In this document: positions 17,562 to 26,428 of the stretch, in pieces
Layout of the letters: each line of letters begins with the position of its first letter
Numbering within the stretch: the stretch's first letter is position 1
NCBI GenBank assembly: GCA_016721825.1
Contig: JADKHI010000006.1
Span: 620,001-684,000, forward strand
From: Flavobacteriales bacterium
GTDB lineage: Bacteria; Bacteroidota; Bacteroidia; Flavobacteriales_F; PHOS-HE28
Length of the DNA stretch: 64,000 bases
Direction: 5' to 3'
The notes under the pieces: generated by a model
The model's database searches: none
The model's input: only the letters and a program-made list of their open reading frames with translations
What the model was told of the DNA's origin: nothing
Made by a program: the position numbers and the translations under genes

Positions 17562-20500
17562 ATGTACGAAACGTTCACTCATGCACCCCCCGGGCGGAAG
17601 CACCGATCCGGGCGCATTGCACAACAGTCCCGGACGCTCCGGAACGCGCTGTGTATCGGCCTCCTGTCCCTCACGGCCCTCGCTACGAAGGCCCAAGGAT
17701 TGGAGGGTATCATCGTAGAGCCCTATTACTCGGTGACACAAGCCGATGCGGACGCCTACAACAACAACTTCGGCGGTGGTTCTTTTCCATTGCTGGCCGG
17801 CATGAACGTGTACCGTGTGTACGTGGACATGGCCCCCAACTACAAGCTGAACACGGTGTTCGGTAGCCCCGTGGGCGGTGGCGGTGTTAGCCCCAACCCA
17901 TTGGACGTCTCCACCACGACCACTTTCTGGAACGACGACAACTTCGGTGCGGATATCCCCGGACAGACCCGACGCCTCGATGAAGGAACGGCCTTCGATT
18001 CCTACATCACCGTGAACAGCACGGGTACCGCCGGTGGCGCCGCCGGTTGCGGTAGCGCTGCCGCTCAGGTCGGTGTGCTGCGGACCGCGGATACGAATGG
18101 AAACCTCACCCTGTGCACCGCCTACCTTGGCTTCACAGGCGCTGATGGCAACATCCCCGGTACCGCTCCTGCTCTGACCTACAACATCGGTGGTCTCATC
18201 AACTTTGCCGCCCTTACAGCTGACGGCAGCGTGTTCCAAGTGATCAACGATGCCTGGGCCACTTTGCCCAACAGCACGGGTGTGGATCCGACCGGAACCA
18301 ACCGCGTGCTCATCGGTCAGTTCACCACCAACGGGACCTTCAGCTTCCACTTGAACGTGCAGCTGAGCAGCCCCACGAGCGTGCTGGAGACCTACGTGTG
18401 GAACCAAGCCGGTGCTGGCGAAGTGGTGAGCCCCTTGCTCACCTACCCTGCTCCTTGTGTGGCCGCTCAGATCACCAGCGCCACGAGCAACAGCCCGATC
18501 TGCAGCCTCGACCCGCTCAACCTGAGCGTGGTGGCCACCGGTACGGCTCCTCTCTCCTACACCTGGACCGGTGTGGGCACCATCACCAACGGTGGAACGG
18601 CCAACGCCAGCGTGACCGGTGCTGCCACCGGCAACTACAACATTGCTGTAAGCAACGCCTGCGGCAATGTGAACCAGAACGTGGCCGTGGTGGTGAACAC
18701 CGCGACCAACTGGTATGCGGATACGGATGGTGATGGTTTCGGAGCTGGTGCGGCCACCTTGGCCTGCGCACAGCCTGTAGGCTCTGTTGCCAACAACACC
18801 GACCTCTGCCCTGCCGACCCCCTGAAGCAAGCACCTGGTGCCTGCGGTTGCGGTGTGGCCGATGTGGCTGTTACCTACTATGCTGATGTGGACGGTGATG
18901 GCTTCGGCGACCCCGCCAACAGCCAGGCCGGATTCAGCTGCAGCGTGCCCAATGGCTTTGTGACCAACAGCACGGACAACTGCCCCGCGGTGGTCGGAGT
19001 GATCGGTTCTGCTTGCAACGACAACGACCCGAACACGAACAACGATGTGCTGAACGCTTCCTGCGTTTGCGTTGGAACCCCTTCCACCGCGATCACCGGT
19101 TGCAGCAGTTCACAGAGCCCTTATGTTCTGCCTATCGGCGCTGGCCGCACGACCACCTCGATCCTCACGGTGGGTGATGCCATCGGTGGCTATCCCATGG
19201 TGGGTATCCCCGACGGTATGGGTGCATTCGACAACAACGACGGAACATTCAGCTTGCTGGTAAACCACGAGCTGGGCAATACGTTGGGCGCTGTTCGCGC
19301 ACATGGTTCCATCGGAGCATTCGTGAGCAAGTGGGTGATCAACAAGAGCAACCTCTGCGTTCAGAGCGGTAGCGACCTGGTCACCAGTGTTCTGGTCTGG
19401 AACGGAACCAGCTTCACTACTGGCACCACCGCTTTCGCCCGTCTGTGCTCCGCGGACCTGCCGCCTGTTTCCGCGTTCTACAACGCTGGTACCGGCAAAG
19501 GCACGCAAACGCGCATCTTCATGAACGGCGAAGAAACGGGTGCTGAAGGCCGTGCTTTCGGCCACATCGCCAGCGGTCCGAACGCCGGTCTTTCCTCGCA
19601 ACTGCCTTGGTTGGGCCGTTTCTCTTGGGAGAACAGCCTCGCTTCGCCAACGGCCAGCGACAAGACCGTGGTGATCGGAACGGATGACGCTACGCCTGGT
19701 CAGGTGTATGTGTACATCGGTACGAAGACGACGACCGGCAACGATTTTGACAAGGCCGGTCTGAACAACGGCAAGCTCTTCGGTGTGAAGGTGACCGGTC
19801 TCCCTGCGGAGATCAGCGGCAGCGTACCCGCCGCGAACACGCCATTCAGCCTGTTCGACCTTGGTAACGTTACCAACATCACTGGTGCTGCGCTGAACAC
19901 CGCGAGCAACACAGCAGGTGTTACGAACTTCCTGCGTCCTGAAGACGGCGCTTGGGATCCGAGCAACCCGAACGACTTCTACTTCGTGACCACCAACAGC
20001 TTCACGGCTCCGAGCCGCATGTGGCTGCTGCGCTTCACGGACATCCTGCAGCCTGAACTGGGCGGCACGATCACTGCGGTGCTGGACGGCACTGAGGCAG
20101 CTGGCCAGAAGATGATGGACAACATGTGCGTCGATCAGCTCGGTCAAGCCTTCATCCAGGAGGATCCAGGAAACCAGGCTTACCAGGCACGCATCCACAA
20201 GTATGACATCCTCACCGATGTGCTCACGCCTGTGGCAACGAGCGACCCTGCACGTTTCGTGACCGGTGCTCCAAACTTCCTCACACTCGACGAGGAGACC
20301 TCCGGCATCATCGACATGCAGGATATCCTCGGCAAGGGTCGTTACCTGCTCAACATGCAAGCGCACTACGGCTTGCCCAGCCCGTTGATCGAAGGTGGCC
20401 AGATCCTGGAACTGCGCACGGGTGATACCACCAACGTGTGCGTGCCTCCCACGATCGCTTCCATCACCAGCGCTCAGACGATCTGCAGCGCCGACACACT

Positions 20501-22910
20501 GGAACTCGCTGCGGCCTTCAATGGCACGCCGAGCCTCAGCTACAGCTGGAGCGGCACGGGAACCTACCTGTTCGGCAGCGGCAACGCGAACGCCTTGGTG
20601 ACCGGTGCGGCTTCGGGTGTGTACACTGTAACGGTAAGCAACGCCTGCGGTAGCGCCACCGGCACGGTGAACGTGACGGTTACTCCGACGACGAGCAACA
20701 CGACCACGATCAGTGCTTGCGACACCTACACCTGGGCTGTGAACGGCCAGACATACACCGCCAGCGGTACGTACACCAGCGTGACGGGTTGCGCTACGGA
20801 GATCCTCGCTCTGACGATCACCCCGAGCACCAGCAACACGACCACGATCAGTGCGTGCGATACCTACACCTGGGCTGTGAACGGAACGACCTACACGGCC
20901 AGCGGTACGTACACCAGCGTGACGGGTTGCGCTACGGAGATCCTCGTTCTCACGATCACCGGAACCAGCAGCACGAACACGACCACGATCAGCGCTTGCG
21001 ATACCTACACCTGGGCTGTGAACGGAACGACCTACACCGCCAGCGGTACGTACACGAACGTGAGCGGTTGCAACACGGAGATCCTCGTTCTCACGATCAC
21101 TCCGAGCACCAGCAACACCACCACGATCACTGCGTGCGATACCTACACCTGGGCTGTGAACGGAACGACCTACACGGCTAGCGGTACCTACACCAGCGTG
21201 ACGGGTTGCGCTACGGAGATCCTCGCTCTGACGATCACCCCGAGCACCAGCAACACGACCACGATCAGTGCTTGCGACACCTACACTTGGGCTGTGAACG
21301 GCCAGACCTACACGGCTAGCGGTACGTACACCAGCGTGACGGGTTGCGCTACGGAGATCCTCGTTCTCACGATCACCGGAACCAGCAGCACGAACACGAC
21401 CACGATCAGCGCTTGCGATACCTACACCTGGGCTGTGAACGGAACGACCTACACCGCCAGCGGTACGTACACGAACGTGAGCGGTTGCAACACGGAGATC
21501 CTCGTTCTCACGATCACTCCGAGCACCAGCAACACCACCACGATCACTGCGTGCGATACCTACACCTGGAGCGTGAACGGAACGACCTACACGGCTAGCG
21601 GTACGTACACCAGCGTGACGGGTTGCGCTACGGAGATCCTCGTTCTCACGATCACTCCGAGCACCAGCAACACCACCACGACCAGTGCGTGCGATACCTA
21701 CACCTGGAGCGTGAACGGAACGACCTATACGGCCAGCGGTACATACACCAGCGTGACGGGTTGCGCCACGGAGATCCTCGTTCTCACGATCACTCCGAGC
21801 ACCAGCAACACCACCACGATCAGTGCTTGCGATACCTACACCTGGGCTGTGAACGGAACGACCTACACCGCCAGCGGTACGTACACCAGCGTGACGGGTT
21901 GCACCACGGAGATCCTCGTTCTCACGATCACTCCGAGCACCAGCAACACCACCACGATCACCGCGTGCAGCAGCTATACTTGGTCCGTGAACGGCCAGAC
22001 CTACTCCGCTAGCGGCACATTCACCAGTGTGAACGGCTGTGCTACGGATATCCTGGTTCTGACCATCAACGTACCTGGTACCGCCTGCAACGACAACAAC
22101 GCCAACACCATCAACGATGTGTATGGTGCCAACTGCGTTTGCGCGGGTACCCCCATCGCTGGTTGCGACAACTGGACCCTGGAGTTCACAACGGACAACG
22201 CCGGTAGCGAAAGCACCTGGCAGATCATCAACTCCTCCACCCTCTCGGTGATCGGAGCCGGTGGACCTTACGCCAGCAACACCACCACCACGGCCACCAT
22301 CTGCATCCCTGCCGGTGCCTGCTACCGCTTGACGGTGACGGATGCCAACGGCATGAGCAACGGTACGACCGGTGGCTTCGTGCTCCGCGATCAGAACGGC
22401 AAGCGCGTGCTGGACAACGCCGGTGACGGTGTGTTCACAGGCATCAGCCAAGCCGTGGCCCCCTTCTGCAGCCCGGTGGGCAACGATGGGCTCATCGCCA
22501 GCCAGTGCGACAAGGTGGACTGGATCTGGTGGCCTGCTGATCGCTTCACCCAACAGCGCTGTAAGCGCCCAGTACGGTGTAGGCACACAGAACAACGACG
22601 GGTACGAGTTCCGCATCTTCAACCCCGATGGTGGGTACGATCGCACGGTGTTCATCACCCATGCCAACCCGGTCCCGGGTGCGCCTGCTGGTGCCACAGC
22701 TGCCTGCTACCTCGGCTTCAGCAGCCTGATCACCAATCCGGTGCCACAGAACGTTCTCCTGAACGTGCGTGTGCGCAGCGCTGTGAACGGTGTGTTCAGC
22801 GCCTGGGGTCCTGCCTGCCGCTTCAAGATCGACGCTGCAGCCGCAGCATGCCCCCTCACCAAGCTCATCACCACCCCCGGCTCCACCTTCAGCTGCGGTG
22901 CAACGGGTAA
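17562..22910 (+). CDS. Giant repeat-rich surface protein with PhoX-like domain, family member 5, frameshifted
   Basis: The ATG at 17562 gives a long but plausible signal peptide (NALCIGLLSLTALATKAQG); 17499 is the alternative. Order of parts: shared family domain (IIVEPYYSVTQADADAY); Ig-like domain; two TSP3-like units; a PhoX/DUF839-like domain at about residues 510-950 (GIPDGMGAFDNNDGTFSLL, NHELG, NGEETGAEGRAFG, FLRPEDGAWDP, MDNMCVDQLGQAFIQEDPG); a second Ig-like domain; ten 46-47 residue repeats; one four-cysteine unit; and a CDNWTLEFTTDNAGSESTW domain. After KVDWIW at about 22530 the frame changes and the last 120 residues are meaningless; the true continuation is in the next frame to 23556. 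PhoX relatives are calcium/iron phosphatases or phosphoesterases. Activity here is not proven because the metal ligands were not all traced. Confidence 0.8.
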   Translation: MYETFTHAPPGRKHRSGRIAQQSRTLRNALCIGLLSLTALATKAQGLEGIIVEPYYSVTQADADAYNNNFGGGSFPLLAGMNVYRVYVDMAPNYKLNTVFGSPVGGGGVSPNPLDVSTTTTFWNDDNFGADIPGQTRRLDEGTAFDSYITVNSTGTAGGAAGCGSAAAQVGVLRTADTNGNLTLCTAYLGFTGADGNIPGTAPALTYNIGGLINFAALTADGSVFQVINDAWATLPNSTGVDPTGTNRVLIGQFTTNGTFSFHLNVQLSSPTSVLETYVWNQAGAGEVVSPLLTYPAPCVAAQITSATSNSPICSLDPLNLSVVATGTAPLSYTWTGVGTITNGGTANASVTGAATGNYNIAVSNACGNVNQNVAVVVNTATNWYADTDGDGFGAGAATLACAQPVGSVANNTDLCPADPLKQAPGACGCGVADVAVTYYADVDGDGFGDPANSQAGFSCSVPNGFVTNSTDNCPAVVGVIGSACNDNDPNTNNDVLNASCVCVGTPSTAITGCSSSQSPYVLPIGAGRTTTSILTVGDAIGGYPMVGIPDGMGAFDNNDGTFSLLVNHELGNTLGAVRAHGSIGAFVSKWVINKSNLCVQSGSDLVTSVLVWNGTSFTTGTTAFARLCSADLPPVSAFYNAGTGKGTQTRIFMNGEETGAEGRAFGHIASGPNAGLSSQLPWLGRFSWENSLASPTASDKTVVIGTDDATPGQVYVYIGTKTTTGNDFDKAGLNNGKLFGVKVTGLPAEISGSVPAANTPFSLFDLGNVTNITGAALNTASNTAGVTNFLRPEDGAWDPSNPNDFYFVTTNSFTAPSRMWLLRFTDILQPELGGTITAVLDGTEAAGQKMMDNMCVDQLGQAFIQEDPGNQAYQARIHKYDILTDVLTPVATSDPARFVTGAPNFLTLDEETSGIIDMQDILGKGRYLLNMQAHYGLPSPLIEGGQILELRTGDTTNVCVPPTIASITSAQTICSADTLELAAAFNGTPSLSYSWSGTGTYLFGSGNANALVTGAASGVYTVTVSNACGSATGTVNVTVTPTTSNTTTISACDTYTWAVNGQTYTASGTYTSVTGCATEILALTITPSTSNTTTISACDTYTWAVNGTTYTASGTYTSVTGCATEILVLTITGTSSTNTTTISACDTYTWAVNGTTYTASGTYTNVSGCNTEILVLTITPSTSNTTTITACDTYTWAVNGTTYTASGTYTSVTGCATEILALTITPSTSNTTTISACDTYTWAVNGQTYTASGTYTSVTGCATEILVLTITGTSSTNTTTISACDTYTWAVNGTTYTASGTYTNVSGCNTEILVLTITPSTSNTTTITACDTYTWSVNGTTYTASGTYTSVTGCATEILVLTITPSTSNTTTTSACDTYTWSVNGTTYTASGTYTSVTGCATEILVLTITPSTSNTTTISACDTYTWAVNGTTYTASGTYTSVTGCTTEILVLTITPSTSNTTTITACSSYTWSVNGQTYSASGTFTSVNGCATDILVLTINVPGTACNDNNANTINDVYGANCVCAGTPIAGCDNWTLEFTTDNAGSESTWQIINSSTLSVIGAGGPYASNTTTTATICIPAGACYRLTVTDANGMSNGTTGGFVLRDQNGKRVLDNAGDGVFTGISQAVAPFCSPVGNDGLIASQCDKVDWIWWPADRFTQQRCKRPVRCRHTEQRRVRVPHLQPRWWVRSHGVHHPCQPGPGCACWCHSCLLPRLQQPDHQSGATERSPERACAQRCERCVQRLGSCLPLQDRRCSRSMPPHQAHHHPRLHLQLRCNG
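17691..18770 (+). repeat. Near-identical duplicated segment, copy 2 (copy 1 at 13251-14330)
   Basis: This aligns with copy 1 at a constant offset of 4440 bases and carries the same run of domains. Confidence 0.8.
18711..19000 (+). repeat. Two TSP3-like calcium-loop repeats
   Basis: Units encode WYADTDGDGFGAG and YYADVDGDGFGDP, each followed by an NxTDxCP segment, as in giant gene 1 but with one unit fewer. Confidence 0.7.
20682..22067 (+). repeat. Ten tandem 46-47 residue repeats (138 or 141 bases)
   Basis: Each unit encodes TPSTSNTTTISACDTYTW, then SVNG or AVNG, TTYTASGTYTSVTGC and ATEILVLTI. Eight units are 138 bases and two (units 3 and 6) are 141, which fills the 1386-base span exactly. 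Units 2-4 and 5-7 form a 417-base higher-order duplication. The last unit is diverged. Related CDxYTWNGxTYTxSGTYT repeats are common in Bacteroidota surface proteins. Confidence 0.9.
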
Positions 22911-23556
22911 AGTGGTGAACGCCTCTGGTGCTGCCGGTCGCATCTACGCCCAGCCTGTGACCCGCCCGGTGGGTGGTGTGAACCAAGCTGCGAACGCCTA
23001 CCTGTTCGAGCTCACCAACACGGCCAACGGGTACACCCGCCTGATCGGTGCCAGCAGCTACACGCTGGTGCTCGGCAAGTGGGCCACTGCTCCCTTGCTC
23101 TGCGGAACGCACACCTACAACGTGCGCGTACGTGCCAGCTTCGATGGCGGTGCCACCTACTGCCCTTACGGTGCGGTCTGCACGGTGGGCATCACCAACA
23201 ACTTCGCCGCTCCCTTCTGCACCGCGCCTTCGGCGCCTGCCATGGCCGCCGGTGATGACCGCGTGTTCTTCGACGGCGACGAGACCAGCACCACCAGCCT
23301 GCTGAACCTGTGGCCCAACCCGAACAACGGCGAGCAACTGTACGTGACCATCAACGGCCTCCAGAACGAGGTGACCACCGCGACGGTGGACATCTTCGAC
23401 ATGGTGGGGCATAAGGTGGCCACCCGCACCATCGCCGTGAACGGCACCACACTGAACACCGTGATCGACCTGGACGCTTCCATGGCCAACGGCATGTACG
23501 TGGTGAACGTGACCGCCGGTGAAGAGTCCTTCGTGCAGCGCCTGGTGATCCAGTAA
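22539..23556 (+). CDS. C-terminal part of the giant protein at 17562 in the shifted frame, with T9SS domain
   Basis: This frame carries LIASPNSAVSAQYGVG, NPDGGYDRTVF, VPQNVLLNVRVRS, SAWGPACRFKID and SFDGGATYCPYG, the two fibronectin-like modules. A type A T9SS sorting domain follows (DDRVFFDGDETSTTS, LWPNPNNGEQLYVTI, MYVVNVTAGEESFVQRL). It lines up closely with giant gene 1 from 16262 onward, where the same modules are in frame with the upstream part. Compared with that paralogue, two bases are missing between about 22524 and 22538. It has no signal peptide, so as a separate protein it would not be exported. It is best read as the end of one broken or mis-assembled gene. Confidence 0.75.
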
Positions 23557-23571
23557 GCTGAACGGCCCTAT

Positions 23572-23609
23572 TGCAAAGCGCCCCGCTCGGTTGAGCGGGG
23601 CGCTTTGCA
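23572..23609. terminator. Bidirectional 17-bp hairpin terminator between convergent genes
   Basis: TGCAAAGCGCCCCGCTC, loop GGTT, and its exact complement form a perfect 17-base stem between the end of giant gene 2 and the end of the minus-strand gene at 23634. The core is identical to the hairpin at 17288, so the duplication included the terminator. Confidence 0.85.
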
Positions 23610-23633
23610 TTGGAAGGATACCACCTGCGCCGC

Positions 23634-26255
23634 TCACAACTTCGTGAAGCGCGCCGTGCTCCAACCTTTGGCTCCCGGAATACGAAGCACATAGGCCCCC
23701 GATGGGAGCGTGGACACATCCAATGGTCGTTGATGCAGGAGGGCTGGTTCCCGCAACACCAAGCGACCCATCGCATCGATCACCTCCACCGGCACAGCGT
23801 TCCCGCCCAAGGAGCTGTTGCGCAACCAAAGCAAGCCACCGGTGGGGCTCGGGAACAGAACAAGTTGCTCAGCCTGCTCGTCCACCACACCACTGGGATC
23901 GAGCACAGTGAACACCACGGGGTCGGTGATCACTGGAAGGTTGTAGTCGAAGAAGATGTTGGCGTGGTTCGGCACTTGGGTTCCGGGCAATAGGCCGGCC
24001 GAAGGACGGATGCGGAAGCGCACGTAGCCGTTGCTGCCCAGCTGGTCCGTGGCGCTGTCCGGCAGCGCGATCGGATCGAACACCACACGCAAGGTCCCAT
24101 CCAACAGGGTCCATGTGCAGGCATGGCTGCTGGAGAGCACCTCGAGGCTGGACGCCACCAGTGCCTGGTCCAACGCGTCCGTGATCACCACGCGTTCAGC
24201 CGGGTAGGTGCCCGTGTTCTGGAAACGGATCGTGTAGTTGAGGTAGGGTCCCGACAACAACTCCGCCGGCAGCAGCTCCATCGGTGATAGCAGCTTGTCG
24301 TTCGGATCGAAGCTACCGACCACCGAATCCACCAGTTGGGTCGTATTGTCCAAGGGTGTCTGATCGGTGGCCATGGGCTCGGCCTGCAGCACGTGTTGAA
24401 GCGGTGTGCCCAGCGCGATCGCACTGTCGGTGTGCAGGGTGATGGTGTGGACCACCGACCCGCCCAAAGGCAGTGCGGTGAACGCCCATGCAGCCGTATT
24501 GCCGATCAGGGTCGTGGGCGTGGTGGAGCTACCCACCCAGGTCTGATCCGGATCAAAGGTGAAGTTCACGCTGCCGTTCACCGGTACAGTACCAATGTTG
24601 CTGCATTGCACCCATACAAGGTTGTCGAAGCCCGGGCGAGCGGGTTCAGCGGTCACGCTCACCACCAGGTCCTGCACGTTGGCCTGCAGGACGATGCCGA
24701 AGTCGTTCAGTGAGTCCACGTCGGTGATGTTCACCAAGTTGGCGCTGTGGCTCGTGGGGGCGATCGAGACCACATAGGGGTTGGTGCTCACGGCTACAAG
24801 GGTGTGCACGCCTGGGTCCAGCGGCAATTGGTAATCACCGTTCGGATCCCCGGCGGTCAAGCTGTTCTGCGGCGACTCCTCGATGTGCGCGTACGGCACC
24901 CCGGTCTCACCCGGATCCTGCACACCATTGGCGTTCACATCATGGTAAAGCGTTCCGGTGGCCACGGGGTTCACCAGGTCGCAGGCCGAATTCAGCGGTG
25001 TGCACAGCGGGTAGTTCTGTCCGGGCTCCCACCAGGGAGTGATGTTCGGAATGCACGTGATGCTGCCGTTCACCTGGCGCAGTGTGCTGAAGGTGTTCGG
25101 CAGGTGGGGCAAACAGCTCACGCCGGGACAATCAATGAAGGCGAGCGAATCGCAGTTGGGCGAGAGCGCCGGCACCGTGGTGATGTTCAGCATGGAATCG
25201 AGCGTCATGTACAACAGCTGGGTCTGTGCCAAGGCGGGGATACTGTCCCAGAGCGGTAGCTCCGTAAGCTCGAGGTAGCTAAGCTGGGGCGGCCATTGAG
25301 TCAGTTGTGGAAGCAAAGGACACTCACGTAGATAGATGACGGCCACAGTGGTCGGCAGGGTGAGAACGCCGGTGAACGATGGCATGTCCGAAAGTTCAAT
25401 GGCGTTGAAACCTGAAGGCAGCGTCATGGGTAGAGCCGTGACCAGGGGCACATCCACGAACCGCATGTCCATGAAGCCAGCAGGCACGGTGGTCGGCAAT
25501 GTGGTAAGCCCGTCCATGTGGTTCACCCACATGGTCTGGAGCCCCGTCGGCAGCGATGCGGGTAGAGCGGTCACGAGCGGCAGATCATCCGTCCGCAGGA
25601 AACGAACGGTGCTTGGAAGTGCCGGCAGATCGGTGAGCAAGGGCAGGTCACGGAACTGCACTTGCTTCCAGCCCCCGGTCAGGGCTGGCACGGTAGTGAG
25701 CAAGGGTAGTGCGACCAGCTCCAGGCTCGATGTATAGGCACCTGCCGAAACCAGCGGAGGCAACGAGGTGAATTGAGGAAGGTCATCAAGCACCAGAATG
25801 TTGAACGGCGCTTGGAACGGCGGCAATCCGGTAAGCGTCGGACAATCCCAGATCTCCACTTGATTGATGCCTACGGGGAAGGACGGGATCGTCGCGTTGG
25901 GGTAGCCGCTCAAGAAGATCGTCTCCATGCTCGCTGGAAAAGCCGGCAGCACGGTAGAGATGGGATTCGCGTACTGAACGATCAAGGTCACCGCTTGGAT
26001 GTAGGTCAACCCCGTGAGGTCGCTGTTGGGCCAGGACACCTGCAGCTCCGTGTAGAACGGTGTAACGGGCGTCTGGGCCATGGTCCATACCGTATCCATG
26101 TTACCACCGGCATCCACGCACCCTGGCACCTGCATGTTCAACCAGTTGCGCATGTTCAGGTCCGGTATCACAATGGTCTGTGCCATCAGCTGGTCCGAAG
26201 CTTGCTGAAGCATGCCCATCGCGAGGGCGATGACAAGGGTCCGCGTTCTGGTCAT
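23634..26255 (-). CDS. Secreted T9SS protein with LPX-type leucine-rich repeats and DUF7619-like domain
   Basis: This 873-residue protein has a signal peptide ending at QLMAQ. Residues about 60-430 are about 20-22 residue leucine-rich repeats of the LPxxLPxGL type (ALPASLPTGLQTMWV, TLPTTVPAGFMDMRF), similar in style to YopM/IpaH repeats. A CNA-B-like linker follows (GTLYHDVNANGVQDPGETG). Next comes a domain with CARDB/DUF11 character and the block VGSFDPNDKLLSP plus FQNTGTYPAERVVITD, as in DUF7619. A T9SS domain ends the protein (LVLFPSPTGGLLWL, GAYVLRIPG). A paralogue of the same layout lies at 27519. The product is expected at the cell surface; a protein-binding role is typical for such repeats but the ligand is unknown. 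Confidence 0.85.
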   Translation of the reverse strand: MTRTRTLVIALAMGMLQQASDQLMAQTIVIPDLNMRNWLNMQVPGCVDAGGNMDTVWTMAQTPVTPFYTELQVSWPNSDLTGLTYIQAVTLIVQYANPISTVLPAFPASMETIFLSGYPNATIPSFPVGINQVEIWDCPTLTGLPPFQAPFNILVLDDLPQFTSLPPLVSAGAYTSSLELVALPLLTTVPALTGGWKQVQFRDLPLLTDLPALPSTVRFLRTDDLPLVTALPASLPTGLQTMWVNHMDGLTTLPTTVPAGFMDMRFVDVPLVTALPMTLPSGFNAIELSDMPSFTGVLTLPTTVAVIYLRECPLLPQLTQWPPQLSYLELTELPLWDSIPALAQTQLLYMTLDSMLNITTVPALSPNCDSLAFIDCPGVSCLPHLPNTFSTLRQVNGSITCIPNITPWWEPGQNYPLCTPLNSACDLVNPVATGTLYHDVNANGVQDPGETGVPYAHIEESPQNSLTAGDPNGDYQLPLDPGVHTLVAVSTNPYVVSIAPTSHSANLVNITDVDSLNDFGIVLQANVQDLVVSVTAEPARPGFDNLVWVQCSNIGTVPVNGSVNFTFDPDQTWVGSSTTPTTLIGNTAAWAFTALPLGGSVVHTITLHTDSAIALGTPLQHVLQAEPMATDQTPLDNTTQLVDSVVGSFDPNDKLLSPMELLPAELLSGPYLNYTIRFQNTGTYPAERVVITDALDQALVASSLEVLSSSHACTWTLLDGTLRVVFDPIALPDSATDQLGSNGYVRFRIRPSAGLLPGTQVPNHANIFFDYNLPVITDPVVFTVLDPSGVVDEQAEQLVLFPSPTGGLLWLRNSSLGGNAVPVEVIDAMGRLVLREPALLHQRPLDVSTLPSGAYVLRIPGAKGWSTARFTKL

Positions 26256-26428
26256 GTGCAGGGGTGTTGGTCCGTTAGGTGGAAGCTACGACGATAGGAC
26301 GACCACTTACGAGGAAGGCAGCCTGACCCACCGAACAGAATGAGTTACTGATATACGGATGCGACGTTCCAGACCGTGGTCCGCGCTTCGCTATCACCGT
26401 GATGAGGGCCTGGAGCGCTCTTAAGGCG

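Noticed and set aside
14814..22067. CRISPR-like direct repeats
   Set aside because: The repeats have unit lengths that keep the reading frame, no unique spacers, and encode regular protein units.
19110..22697. Minus-strand open frame of 1195 codons
   Set aside because: Antisense shadow of the 47-residue repeats and PhoX-like part of giant gene 2; rich in Arg/Gly/Val, no recognisable protein.
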